The notes beneath the pieces are model-generated. The model ran no database searches. It was not told the DNA's origin and was given only the letters and a program-made list of their open reading frames with translations. The translations under genes and the position numbers were made by a program. A stretch of 64,000 bases of DNA from Amorphoplanes digitatis (GTDB lineage: Bacteria; Actinomycetota; Actinomycetes; Mycobacteriales; Micromonosporaceae), in contig NZ_JACHNH010000001.1 of NCBI RefSeq assembly GCF_014205335.1, positions 2,350,501 through 2,414,500 on the forward strand. The letters are read 5' to 3'. Shown piece after piece: positions 9,422-19,630 of this stretch (the stretch's first letter is position 1; each line of letters starts with the position of its first letter).

Positions 9422-10387
9422 ATGCACGCCGCCGATAGCAACGCCGGACTGGTGCATCGCTTCGAGGTGGCTACCGACGATCTGGAGCAGGCCGTCGAGT
9501 TGGTGCGCGCCACCTACTCCGACACCCGGATGAGGATCTCCGGAGACCAGGACACGTTCTACTACCGGCAGCGCACCATCACCGCCGGGCCGCTGGCGCT
9601 AGACGCGGTGACCACGCCGATGGACATAAAGTTGGAGTGCCCATCCGTCGACTACCTGTGTTTCGTCGCCACCGACCAAGGTCAGGTCGACGTCCGCGCC
9701 GGAGCCCGGCACGTCGAGCTGGCCGATGGCGACACCCTGCTCTATCCGGTGGGCCAGACGTTCACCGCGACCGCCCGCGACCTTGACACCCTGCTCCTGC
9801 GGCTGCCCGTCGGACTGGTCGCGGCCCGCGCCGGGGCGAACCCGGACCGGTTCCGGTTCACCGCGATGACGCCGACCTCCCCCACGCTGGGATTCTATTT
9901 CCGCGCCACCATGCAGTACGTCTGCCAGGCGTTGCAGGAACCGGACACCGCCCTGGCGCACCCCCTCGTTCGGGCAGGCGTGATCGACGCGATCGCCGGC
10001 ACCGCGCTGGTCGCATTCCCCCACAACAACGACCCGGCCGGCGACCGCCTGCGCCGGGCCTACCCGGCCGCGATCCGCCGGGCCGCGGCGTACATCGACG
10101 CCAACCCCGCCCAACCCATGACGCTGGCCGACATCGCCGCCGCGGCCAGGACCGACGTCCGCGCCCTGCAAACCGGCTTCCAGCGCCACCTGGGCACCAC
10201 CCCGATGCTCTACCTTCGCCAGGTCCGGCTGGCCCACGCCCACCACGACCTGCAGAACGCCGACCCCACCCACGGCGACGACGTGGCCACCATCGCCCGC
10301 CGCTGGGGCTTCGGACACCTCGGCCGGTTCGCCGGCTACTACCGCGCCACCTACGGCCACTCACCCCACCACACCCTGCACAGCTGA
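9422..10387 (+). CDS. AraC-family transcriptional regulator
   Basis: A 321-residue protein. The start is ATG 9422 with AAGGAGA just upstream; an in-frame upstream extension to 9281 lacks such a site. Residues 1-200 form a cupin-like ligand/regulatory domain of the AraC-binding type, and about 225-315 hold the two helix-turn-helix units (LADIAAAARTDVRALQTGF and VATIARRWGFGHLGRF). It lies 110 bp behind its broken paralogue, a tandem duplication in which only this copy is intact. The target is unknown, as no metabolic gene lies beside it. Confidence 0.9.
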   Translation: MHAADSNAGLVHRFEVATDDLEQAVELVRATYSDTRMRISGDQDTFYYRQRTITAGPLALDAVTTPMDIKLECPSVDYLCFVATDQGQVDVRAGARHVELADGDTLLYPVGQTFTATARDLDTLLLRLPVGLVAARAGANPDRFRFTAMTPTSPTLGFYFRATMQYVCQALQEPDTALAHPLVRAGVIDAIAGTALVAFPHNNDPAGDRLRRAYPAAIRRAAAYIDANPAQPMTLADIAAAARTDVRALQTGFQRHLGTTPMLYLRQVRLAHAHHDLQNADPTHGDDVATIARRWGFGHLGRFAGYYRATYGHSPHHTLHS

Positions 10388-11236
10388 ACCCATCGCCAGG
10401 AGTGTCAAAAACCAGCCCTCTCCGACAACGGCCGTCACCGACGTGAGCGCCTGTCTCGCAACCTGTTTCCGCAGGTCGCCTCCGTCGATGTGCCCCCGCG
10501 TGGAGCTATGGCGTTCGGATTGCCGTCACGGTGGCGTACAGGTGCAGGTCGGAGCCGCAGATGGCGGTGGAGGTCATCCGGACGATGGCATCGGTCGCTC
10601 TTGGATCTTGGGGTCTGGCACGGTCTCGACGGACACCTCGCCGGTGCCCTGCCAGGTGAGCGCTCGTATGGCCGCACGCCTCCCGTCAGATTGAAGATCC
10701 TCGAGTGGCTCCCCGCGGCCCGCGAAGCGGCGCGCCATCCGGCCGGCGGACGGAAGGGTGGGCGGCCCGCCACTCTGGCCAGCGACGGATAAAGTTCGAT
10801 GATTAATACCGGCGGCTCCGGGTACTCGCTGGGCGCCGGTAGGTTGAGCGCGCCCTGCGGGACCGAGCTTCGGCCGACGACCCGGCCGGAGTGAGGGGGT
10901 TGTTCGGTCAATTGCACCGAGGTTGTTCATAAAGGTCGCGACGACGATCCGCGTCTCGGCTTCAGATGTTCCGGACGTCGCAGCCGCCGACAGCCGGCCG
11001 GCGCGCGGCATTTGGCCACGTGCCGTTGTCGTATGCGTTCGGCGCCGGAGTCCTCGCGGTGGCCGTCTATCTCGTCACCAACCTCGGAAGACCGTGATGT
11101 GTCCGACAGGCGCCGCCGCCCGGAGGGTTTGCGTGGGTTCTGCCCGGGTATGCGGCCCCGCTCGCCATCGATCGCCCGAGGCTGTGGTGCACCGATGACG
11201 TGACGTTCCACGAACCCGATCGGCGAGGAGCGGACG
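10388..11236. other. Intergenic stretch of 849 bp
   Basis: Open frames exist on both strands (for example minus 10435-10917), but none shows a family motif, plausible start site or codon pattern. It contains the second copy of the duplicated dyad element and, near 10790-10940, locally AT-richer sequence that may hold the promoter of the LuxR gene downstream. Confidence 0.5.
10451..10535 (+). repeat. Duplicated intergenic element, copy 2
   Basis: Diverged copy of 8024-8107. The 17-mer with ACCTG-N6-CAGGT is exact (10461-10476). The later block keeps TGGCGTTCGGAT and GTCACGGTG, but the inner palindrome is degraded. Confidence 0.7.
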
Positions 11237-12262
11237 ATGACGGCAACGACGCCGAGCGCATTGGATCTCGCGGTGGAGATCAACCGTGTCACGGCGGGCA
11301 CGGGCGGTTCGAGCTGTCCGCTGGACGAGCTGTGGGCGCCGATCAGAGTCGTCGTACCGTTCGAGGCCGCTTGGCTGGGTGTCTTCGACACGGGGCGGAA
11401 CAGATACCAGACCTTGACCGCGGTCGGGCACGACGCGGTGAACCGCGCCTATCTCGAGTCGAGCGACTTCAATGAGCAGGTCGAGGCATTCGGGCTTTTC
11501 CGGCGGACCCGTCCGCTGTGCCTGCGCGACGTCCCGGTTCCGCCGGCGGAGATACCGTCCTGGGCTCAGCGCTGGTGGCCGGCCGGATACCGCGAGGGTA
11601 TCGGCGTGCCGCTGGTCGCCCGGGACGGTCGGCATCTGGGCGTCATGACGATGTTCACGGATTCTCCGGCGCGTCCCAGCGATGCGGCGCGCGACGTGAT
11701 CGGCATCATCGCCCCCATGATCTCGGCGGCAATCGACCCGATGACCACTATCGCGGGCCTGGCCGCGCTCGTCGGGGATGCCCGGGCCGGCAGTGTGGTC
11801 GGTCGTAATGGCACGGTGTGCCGGCTGCCGGGAATGCCCGTGCATCCGCTACTCACCCAGAATTCCCGGGTCGTCCTCACCGCTCTCGCGAAATTGACTC
11901 AGCGAAGGATTCACACGGCTTTTCTATGGCCGGATCCTCGCGGGCGCGACGATTACCTACGGATCACCGCGATCGCCTGTCCGCCGCAGGCACCCAACTA
12001 CTTCGTCGCGCTCATTCTGGTCTCTCCTCCAGGGGACCTGCTCGGATTGACCCACCGGGAATTGGAAGTACTAGGGTTCGTCATAGACGGTCGGACGAAT
12101 CAGTCCATCGCCCACGCTCTCTTCATCACCGAACGCACGGTGGCCGCACATATGGAACACATTCGGGCGAAGCTCGACGCGCCCACCCGTACGGTCGCCG
12201 CGGTCCGATCTTTACATCTGGCGCTGTATCTTCCGCACCAGCTGACCGACGTCGCCGAGTGA
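11237..12262 (+). CDS. GAF-like sensor plus LuxR-type HTH transcriptional regulator
   Basis: A 341-residue protein, ATG after CGAGGAGCGG. Residues about 10-165 look like a GAF-type sensory domain (ending GIGVPLVARDGRHLGVMTMF). Residues about 275-335 are a LuxR helix-turn-helix: LTHRELEVLGFVIDGRTNQS, ITERTVAAHMEHIRAKL. There is no receiver domain. It probably binds a small ligand or another protein and regulates a local or remote target. It stands alone between two long non-coding stretches. Confidence 0.88.
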   Translation: MTATTPSALDLAVEINRVTAGTGGSSCPLDELWAPIRVVVPFEAAWLGVFDTGRNRYQTLTAVGHDAVNRAYLESSDFNEQVEAFGLFRRTRPLCLRDVPVPPAEIPSWAQRWWPAGYREGIGVPLVARDGRHLGVMTMFTDSPARPSDAARDVIGIIAPMISAAIDPMTTIAGLAALVGDARAGSVVGRNGTVCRLPGMPVHPLLTQNSRVVLTALAKLTQRRIHTAFLWPDPRGRDDYLRITAIACPPQAPNYFVALILVSPPGDLLGLTHRELEVLGFVIDGRTNQSIAHALFITERTVAAHMEHIRAKLDAPTRTVAAVRSLHLALYLPHQLTDVAE

Positions 12263-12267
12263 CCCAT

Positions 12268-12287
12268 GATTGGCATTTCCGCCAATC
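12268..12287. promoter_or_regulatory. TGCCAAT-type dyad, site 1
   Basis: Perfect inverted repeat GATTGGC-ATTTCC-GCCAATC, 6 bp past the LuxR stop. Related dyads lie at 14296 and 15763 upstream of stress genes. No intact gene follows this copy; the next 350 bp read as decayed sequence. Confidence 0.5.
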
Positions 12288-12613
12288 GGTACGCCGTCGG
12301 CGCGGCCGGCGTCAGTCCTCCTATATCTCGATCTGGCGGGGGGCATGACCGTGTACTCGAACTGTCCGACGCGCCGTGTCTGACGGCGCAGCTTCCGGTG
12401 CCGGGCCCTGCAGATGACGCGGCACGGTCAGCTCGCGGTCGGTCAGCGGCGGGAACGCGGATCCGGCTGGGACGGCGTCCCGGCCGTTCCGGCTCGGGTG
12501 CATCCGCTCGAAGGTTGCCTCTCGAAAGGTGGTTGAGCTGGATACCTTTACCCGGCCGAGTATGCTTGGCAGCGACCTGGTTGAGACGTTCTTCAGCACG
12601 TCGCTGGGCCCTC

Positions 12614-12800
12614 TAGCTGCTGGGGACCCGTAGTGCCGCGCGCTCGGCGGCCCGCTTCTTGGTGAAGGTGTCCACGTTCCCGGTGAGCGGAACCACCCCT
12701 TTCTCGACCGCGATCTCGTTCGGCGCGGTTCTTGCGTCTCCCGTCAGCTCGAGCAGCACTTAACGTTGGATGTCCTCGTCGGTCTGATTGGGCTAGTGCG
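12614..12800 (-). pseudogene. BON-domain protein relic
   Basis: Minus-strand reading gives NQTDEDIQR, a TAA stop, then VLLELTGDARTAPNEIAVEK, GVVPLTGNVDTFTKK and RAAERAALRV, ending at TAG (12614). This is the first BON domain of an OsmY-like stress protein (family pattern: DEL.WDAR..PNEI.V...GVVTLTG.VD...K..AERAA.RV). It is cut after one domain, has an in-frame stop at the ninth recognisable codon and no start. The rest of 12263-12977 shows no recognisable gene. Confidence 0.72.
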
Positions 12801-12977
12801 ATGGCAACGTCGGTTCCTCCCTCGGCCACGTACGAACGGGCCGACTGTCGGCTGGAGACGGATGAGTTGGGCTCACCCCCACGGCGGTAGATATCGCCCT
12901 TCCGGCCATCGACCGATACACCTGGGAAATCCGTCGGCATCGGGACGATGCCCCTGGGGCACTCGTCAGGAGCGGTG

Positions 12978-14252
12978 ATGACCGGCAACCCGGACAACGA
13001 AGACGCGTCGAACGAGCGCGACCGCGACCGGACGGTGATCGTGGTGGGACTGCTCGCGACCCCGCCCGACTACCCCGCGCGGGTCGCGCAGCGGCTCGCC
13101 GCCGAGCTCGCCGGCCTGCTGGACGAGCGGGTGAACGACCACGTGCGGTGGGAGGTCCAGACCGGATGGGGCTCCATCGCGCCGCGCCGTGACGGGGGTG
13201 TCGAGGCACTACTCGCCGATGTGGCGCGCCGCCGCGAGCAGGACGGCTGGGACGTGGCGATCTGCCTGACCGACCTGCCGCTGCAGGCGCAGCGCGTACC
13301 GATCGTGGTGCAGTCGTCGGCTGCCCGCCGGGTCGCCGTGGTCTCGCTGCCCGCGCTCGGCCTCGGCCAGCTGCGAGCGGTGCGCGCCGTCGTCCCCGGC
13401 ATGGTGAAGCAGCTGCTCCACCGGCCCGGCACGGGCCACGCCCCGGGCGACCCGGAGCCGCTGAAGCAACTGGTGGACGTCATGGCGGCCATCCATCGCA
13501 TCCTCGACGACAGCGAAAATGGCGAGATCGGCCTGGTCGCCTCCCGCGTGCGGGGCGGGCTGCGGCTGGTGATCGGCATGGTGCGGGCCAACCGGCCCGG
13601 CCGGGCCCTGCTCGGGTTGTCCAAGCTTCTGGTGGTCGCGTTCGGCACCGCGGCCTTCGCGCTCACCACTGACACCATCTGGCAGATGGGCGACGCGCTG
13701 AGCGTACTGCGCTTGACGGTGATCATGTTGTTCGGCATCGGGTCGCTGATCGCCTGGCTCATCGTCGCGCACGACCTCTGGGAAAGACCCGGCCACGGTA
13801 CGCCGCCAGAGCTGGCCCGGCTCTTCAACATCGGTACGGTGCTCACGCTGTGCCTGGCCACCGCGGTGTCCTACGTGGTGCTGTTCGCCGGGACGGTGGC
13901 CGCCGCATGGCTGCTGATCCGCCCGTCGGTGCTCGAGCAGTCGCTGCAGCCCCCGATCGGACTCACCGACTATCTGACGCTGGCCTGGATCGTCAGCTCA
14001 CTGGCCACGGTCGGCGGCGCGATCGGTTCGGGGTTGGAGGACGAGGAGACCGTACGGGCTGCGGCGTACGGCTACCACCCCGATCCCGGCGGCTGGCTCG
14101 ACGAGACAGGCGGGTCGGACACGGAGGGCTCGGACCAGAGGGGGCAGACGGACGGGCCAGGGTTGCCGGAGGATCGGGGACTGCCGCAGGGACGCGGGTG
14201 GCCGGACGGGACCGGCCAGCCGGATGAGCGGGAGCGGCCGTCCGGTCGCTGA
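12978..14252 (+). CDS. Multi-pass membrane protein of unknown function
   Basis: A 424-residue protein from ATG 12978, with CAGGAG upstream; an in-frame extension to 12948 lacks a site. Residues 18-190 are a soluble alpha/beta-type domain (TVIVVGLLA, WDVAICLTDLPL, VAVVSLPALGLGQLRAV). Four hydrophobic segments follow (about 221-238, 251-275, 296-325, 340-358), then a conserved-looking IGSGLEDEE / AAYGYHPDP motif and a Gly/Pro/Asp-rich tail of about 50 residues. No enzyme motif is recognised. It is set in the stress-gene region, and a fragment of a paralogue's C-terminus lies at 33453. Confidence 0.8.
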   Translation: MTGNPDNEDASNERDRDRTVIVVGLLATPPDYPARVAQRLAAELAGLLDERVNDHVRWEVQTGWGSIAPRRDGGVEALLADVARRREQDGWDVAICLTDLPLQAQRVPIVVQSSAARRVAVVSLPALGLGQLRAVRAVVPGMVKQLLHRPGTGHAPGDPEPLKQLVDVMAAIHRILDDSENGEIGLVASRVRGGLRLVIGMVRANRPGRALLGLSKLLVVAFGTAAFALTTDTIWQMGDALSVLRLTVIMLFGIGSLIAWLIVAHDLWERPGHGTPPELARLFNIGTVLTLCLATAVSYVVLFAGTVAAAWLLIRPSVLEQSLQPPIGLTDYLTLAWIVSSLATVGGAIGSGLEDEETVRAAAYGYHPDPGGWLDETGGSDTEGSDQRGQTDGPGLPEDRGLPQGRGWPDGTGQPDERERPSGR

Positions 14253-14295
14253 TCGGCTACTGGAGCTTGCCGGCATCTGAGGCCGTTCTCACCTG

Positions 14296-14310
14296 GGCAG
14301 TTCTGCCAAT
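14296..14310. promoter_or_regulatory. TGCCAAT-type dyad, site 2
   Basis: GGCAG-TT-CTGCC followed by AATCG, about 210 bp before the PrsW-like gene. A half-site TGCCAATCGA sits at 14381-14390. Same core as at 12268 and 15763. Confidence 0.45.
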
Positions 14311-14517
14311 CGCGCCGTGGTGGAAATCCGATTCTTCCGTCTGGTCTGCGCCGCGGAACTGGCGCTGGGCACCGCACCGCTGCCAATCGACGCAGACCGC
14401 GGGACGCGGTATTCCTGAGGGACCGGATACACCACGGTCCCTGGCGGTCACACGTCTGCAACGGACCGCGTTGCGCGTCCCCCACGAACATATTCTCAGC
14501 CGACGGGAGGGTCCGCC

Positions 14518-15015
14518 GTGGCTGAGGCCGTACGCGACCAGGAGAGCGTCCCGCGGCTGACACGCCGGATGTGGCTGCGCATCTTCCTCGTCGGAATGGC
14601 GCTCTGGACGGCAACGGTGGTGGTCATCTTCCTCACCGGCAACCTCAACCTGATCCCCACTCTGGTCCTGCTCGGCAGCTTCCTTGTGCCGGTGACCTTC
14701 GTCGCGTGGGCGTTCGAACGCCGGGGGACCGGCGAGCTGACCGCCGGTCTGGTGTTCTCGACGTTCCTCACCGGCGGCATGCTGGGTGTCCTGGGCGCAT
14801 CGGTGCTCGAGGCGTACCTGCTGCACCCGTCGCCGTGGCTGTTCCTTGGCGTCGGGCTGATCGAGGAAGCGGTGAAACTCGTCGCGCTGATGGTGTTGAC
14901 TTGTCACCTGCGGACCCGCTCGCTGCGCGACGGGATGATCCGCGGCGCGGCCCGGCTGGACCGTGTCGCCTCGCCGGTCCCCGTCCCGCCGCCGCAGTAC
15001 GGCACCGGACGCTGA
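14518..15015 (+). pseudogene. PrsW-like membrane protein lacking its second half
   Basis: A 165-residue frame from GTG 14518 after GGGAGGG. Three to four membrane segments lead to LFLGVGLIEEAVKLVALM, the EExxK motif of PrsW intramembrane metalloproteases. It then reads RDGMIRGAA, where the family continues with several more helices and the His/Asp metal ligands. Here it jumps to a Pro-rich tail (VPVPPPQYGTGR) and stops. This looks like an internal deletion of roughly half the gene, so proteolytic activity is unlikely although a membrane product could still be made. The upstream dyad suggests it once belonged to the same stress regulon as dnaK. Confidence 0.7.
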
Positions 15016-15029
15016 GGAGGGACGACCTC

Positions 15030-15106
15030 ATGCCCACCTATGGAGTCGCCAGGTTCGAAACGGTTCTTCCGGCTCGCCGCCGAACTGGACGTCGACAAGG
15101 ATGACC
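15030..15106 (+). pseudogene. 5' remnant of a DUF1931 gene
   Basis: ATG 15030 follows a good GAGGAGG site and reads MPTYGVARFE. An extra A at about 15060 shifts the frame, after which RFFRLAAELDVDKDD follows. Together these match the opening of actinobacterial DUF1931 proteins (GVSRFERFFR.AA.LDVDK.DL). Similarity stops exactly where the next gene begins (15101), which marks a deletion junction. Only about 25 of some 150 codons remain. Confidence 0.65.
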
Positions 15107-15361
15107 GTCTCCGACCCGCACGTCGTCATGATCCGGTCGGTCGTCCCGCAGACCCCGGAAGGCTGCGCCGATTGCCTGCGTCTGGGCACGCCGTGGGTGC
15201 ACCTGCGGCTGTGCCTGACCTGTGGGCATGTCGGCTGCTGCGACTCGTCACCGATGCGGCACGCGCGGGCGCACGCGCATACCGTGGGCCATCCGATCGT
15301 CCAGTCGTTCGAGCCCGGGGAGAGCTGGCGCTGGTGCTATGTGGACGAGACGATGGTCTGA
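15101..15361 (+). CDS. Small UBP-type zinc-finger protein
   Basis: An 86-residue protein. Pattern CADCLRLGTPWVHLRLCLTC, GHVGCCDSSP, RHARAHAHTVGHP and EPGESWRWCY matches the bacterial UBP-type zinc-finger family, with Cys/His ligands in place. In ubiquitin-using organisms this fold binds free C-terminal tails; the bacterial role is unknown. The ATG at 15101 sits directly on AAGG with no proper Shine-Dalgarno spacing, because the DUF1931 remnant abuts it. Expression may therefore be impaired or depend on an altered start. Confidence 0.82.
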   Translation: MTVSDPHVVMIRSVVPQTPEGCADCLRLGTPWVHLRLCLTCGHVGCCDSSPMRHARAHAHTVGHPIVQSFEPGESWRWCYVDETMV

Positions 15362-15371
15362 CCTGAACCGC

Positions 15372-15510
15372 GCATGTCAGGATCACCGTGCTGTCCTGGG
15401 TGGTGACCTGGATGATGAGATTGCTGACCCCCTTGACGCCGGTGAGATTCCGGATCACCCGTTGCGCCTCAGCCGTGCCGGCCCGCTCGCGCCACGGTCG
15501 GGTGAGGGCC
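15372..15510 (-). pseudogene. Second BON-domain relic (C-terminal half of a domain)
   Basis: Minus-strand reading gives EAQRVIRNLTGVKGVSNLII followed by QVTTQDSTVILTC. This matches the end of a BON domain (AERAVRNL.GV.GV.NLI.V). No start or upstream domain is seen, and the frame runs on into unrelated sequence. The rest of 15511-15762 holds no recognisable gene. Confidence 0.6.
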
Positions 15511-15762
15511 CGTCTCGACCCTCGGCCCGGACCGGACGACTCCGGCTCGCCCGCGGCAGGGTAGAAGCGCGCCTGCGCCTCAGGAGAAGCCGGCGAGCGC
15601 GTCGCGGATGCGGTCCGCGCCTGTGCCACGGCCCGCGGCTCGGCCCGCGCCGGGTGCCGCGGACCTGCCTCGGCGACGGCCGGCGGGTCCGGCTCTCCTC
15701 GTCGAGCAGACGGCCGGCCAGATGTCGTCTGGGCGCAATCGCCGGACGAGCGGGGTATCAAC

Positions 15763-15780
15763 TGGCAGAATTGCCAATCG
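15763..15780. promoter_or_regulatory. TGCCAAT-type dyad, site 3, upstream of dnaK
   Basis: TGGCA-GAAT-TGCCA followed by ATCG, about 117-134 bp before the dnaK start. No HAIR (CTTGAGT-N7-ACTCAAG) or CIRCE element is seen in this gap, so this dyad is the best candidate operator for the chaperone operon. Confidence 0.5.
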
Positions 15781-15896
15781 ACACCCTTGGCGGATGCTGG
15801 TGCTCTGGAGCAGAACGGAGCCCGCGAGCCGGCGTGTATCCCGAGTGACGCAGCCCGGATACCTCAGTCCCACGCGCAATGTTGGAGGAGAGCGTC

Positions 15897-17774
<1,878 letters not shown>

Positions 17775-17780
17775 CCGACG

Positions 17781-18323
17781 ATGACCGATCAGAAACGGGA
17801 GCCGGCGGCGACCGGTGCGGCCGCACCGTCCGGCCCCCCGGAACCGGCCGCCGACGGTGCAGCCCAACAGCTTCGCGACGAGACCGCTGAACTGCGTGCC
17901 CAGCTGGCCCAGTCGGACGAACGCTACCGGCGGGCGGTGGCCGACTTCGACAACCTGCGTAAGCGGATGGCGCGGGACGCCCACCGGGAGCGCGAGGACG
18001 AGCGCGCCCGGGTGGCGGCGCGATGGCTGCCCGTCCTCGACAATCTGGAGCTCGCCCTGCAGCACGCCGCCGCCGAACCGTCGTCGATCGTGTCGGGGTT
18101 GGAGGCCGTCCGCCAGCAGGCGCTGGCCGTCCTCGCCGACCTCGGCTATCCACTGCGCGATGACCTGAACGAGCCGTTCGACCCGAGCCGGCACGAGGCG
18201 GTGGCCGTGCTGCCGGCCGATGACGCCGCGCCGGGCACGATCCTGCAGGTCGTCCGGCCCGGTTACGGCACCGACGAGCACCCGCTGCGGCCCGCCGCGG
18301 TGGTCGTGGCGAAGGGTGCCTGA
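17781..18323 (+). CDS. grpE: GrpE nucleotide-exchange factor
   Basis: A 180-residue cofactor that releases ADP from DnaK. A disordered Ala/Pro-rich start is followed by a coiled coil (about 30-75, ERYRRAVADFDNLRKRM) and the C-terminal beta domain with VVRPGYGTDEHPLRPAAVVV. It starts 6 bp after the dnaK stop and ends directly against the dnaJ start. Confidence 0.95.
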   Translation: MTDQKREPAATGAAAPSGPPEPAADGAAQQLRDETAELRAQLAQSDERYRRAVADFDNLRKRMARDAHREREDERARVAARWLPVLDNLELALQHAAAEPSSIVSGLEAVRQQALAVLADLGYPLRDDLNEPFDPSRHEAVAVLPADDAAPGTILQVVRPGYGTDEHPLRPAAVVVAKGA

Positions 18324-19304
18324 ATGGCGCCGTCGCGCGACTTCTACGACACGCTAGGCGTCTCCAGAGACGTCAGCGTGGACGACCTGCAGCGGGCGTA
18401 TCGCAAACTGGCCCGGACCTATCACCCCGACGTCAACAAGGATCCGGGTGCGGAGGAGCGGTTCAAGGACATCTCCGAGGCGTACGACGTGCTCTCCGAT
18501 CCGGAGCAGCGGCGCCGGTACGACGCCTTCGGCCCGGACTTCCGCCAGGTGCCGCCGGACGTGGATCCGCAGACCTGGGCACGCGCGCGGGCGGGCGCGG
18601 GAGCCGGCGGCGGTCGCGCCCGAGGCGGCGGCGGTGGACGCGCGCGTCGCGGCGGCGGTCCGGCGGAGGACGAGTACATCCGGTCCGGTGGCTTCCAGGA
18701 CATCGACCTGGAGAGCATGTTCGGCGGCATGTTCGGCGGCCGTGGCGGCGGCGGCTTCGGCCCGATTCCGGGCGCGGACCAAGAGGCCGAGATCGAACTT
18801 GCGGTCGAGGAGGCGTACACCGGCGGGCGCCGGACCGTCACGCTGTCCGGCCCAGACGGCAGCCGCACGCTGGACGTGACGATTCCGCCCGGGGTGACCG
18901 ACGGTCAGCGGATCCGGCTGCGCGGCCAGGGCGGCCGCGGCGGCGACGGCGCCACGGACGGCGACCTCTACCTCGTGGTACGGCTGGCACCGCACCCGCG
19001 GTACCGGGTCAACGGACGGGACATCACCGTCACCCTGCCGCTGGCACCCTGGGAGGCCGCACTCGGCGCGTCCGTCGCGGTGGACATCCCCGGTGGCGAG
19101 GCGAAGGTCCGAATTCCTCCCGGTACGCCCAGCGGCCGCCGGCTGCGGCTCAAGGGACGGGGATTGCCCCACCCCCGCGGCCGGCCCGGTGACCTGTACG
19201 CCGAGGCCCGGATCATGGTCCCGGCCACGCTGTCCGACGAGGAACGGCGGTTGTTCGAGCAACTCGCCGCGGTCTCCACCTTCGACCCGCGGAGGCAGCC
19301 ATGA
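18324..19304 (+). CDS. DnaJ/CbpA-type J-domain co-chaperone
   Basis: A 326-residue stimulator of DnaK ATPase. Residues 1-70 are the J domain with HPD at 34-36 ([10 protein letters not shown]). A Gly/Arg/Ala-rich linker (about 85-150) precedes substrate-binding domains I and II (about 155-315). The CxxCxGxG zinc repeats of classical DnaJ are absent, so this is the CbpA-like class. That fits the CbpM-type gene that overlaps its stop codon (ATGA). Confidence 0.95.
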   Translation: MAPSRDFYDTLGVSRDVSVDDLQRAYRKLARTYHPDVNKDPGAEERFKDISEAYDVLSDPEQRRRYDAFGPDFRQVPPDVDPQTWARARAGAGAGGGRARGGGGGRARRGGGPAEDEYIRSGGFQDIDLESMFGGMFGGRGGGGFGPIPGADQEAEIELAVEEAYTGGRRTVTLSGPDGSRTLDVTIPPGVTDGQRIRLRGQGGRGGDGATDGDLYLVVRLAPHPRYRVNGRDITVTLPLAPWEAALGASVAVDIPGGEAKVRIPPGTPSGRRLRLKGRGLPHPRGRPGDLYAEARIMVPATLSDEERRLFEQLAAVSTFDPRRQP

Positions 19305-19630
19305 CCTACCCCCTCACCCGGACACCGGGGCCCGCGATCGGCCGGCTGAGCCTGACCACGTTCTGTCGTACCGGCGGTGTGCACCCGGAGATGGTCCAAC
19401 GGCTCGTCGCGCTGGGCATCCTCGACCCCGAACGCGACGCCGCCGGAAACCTGTGGTTCGGCCGCGACCAACTGCTCGCTCTGGCCCGCGTCCGGCGCCT
19501 GCGCGCCAGCCTGGGCATCAACTACGCCGCCCTCGGCCTCGTGATCGACCTCCTCGACCGCGTGGCCACCCTCGAGCGTGAACTTCGTGTCACGACCTCT
19601 CGACGCACCGGAGGCAGATCGTGGACCTGA
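19301..19630 (+). CDS. MerR-like chaperone modulator (CbpM family)
   Basis: A 109-residue protein, ATG overlapping the dnaJ stop. It has a winged-helix-like MerR fold ([20 protein letters not shown], then [20 protein letters not shown]) and a helical region ending in a short coiled coil ([13 protein letters not shown]). It resembles CbpM, which inhibits CbpA, more than the repressor HspR. DNA binding and autoregulation cannot be excluded. The last 10 bases overlap clpB. Confidence 0.82.
   Translation: MTYPLTRTPGPAIGRLSLTTFCRTGGVHPEMVQRLVALGILDPERDAAGNLWFGRDQLLALARVRRLRASLGINYAALGLVIDLLDRVATLERELRVTTSRRTGGRSWT

Noticed and set aside
10435..10917. 160-codon minus frame in the gap before the LuxR gene
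   Set aside because: Arg/Pro-rich translation without motif; overlaps the duplicated intergenic element.
12593..12997. 134-codon minus frame overlapping the BON relic
   Set aside because: Different frame from the BON match; covers the start of the 12978 gene antisense.
15362..15896. HspR (HAIR) or HrcA (CIRCE) operator before dnaK
   Set aside because: Looked for both consensus dyads; neither is present. Only the TGCCAAT-type dyad is.
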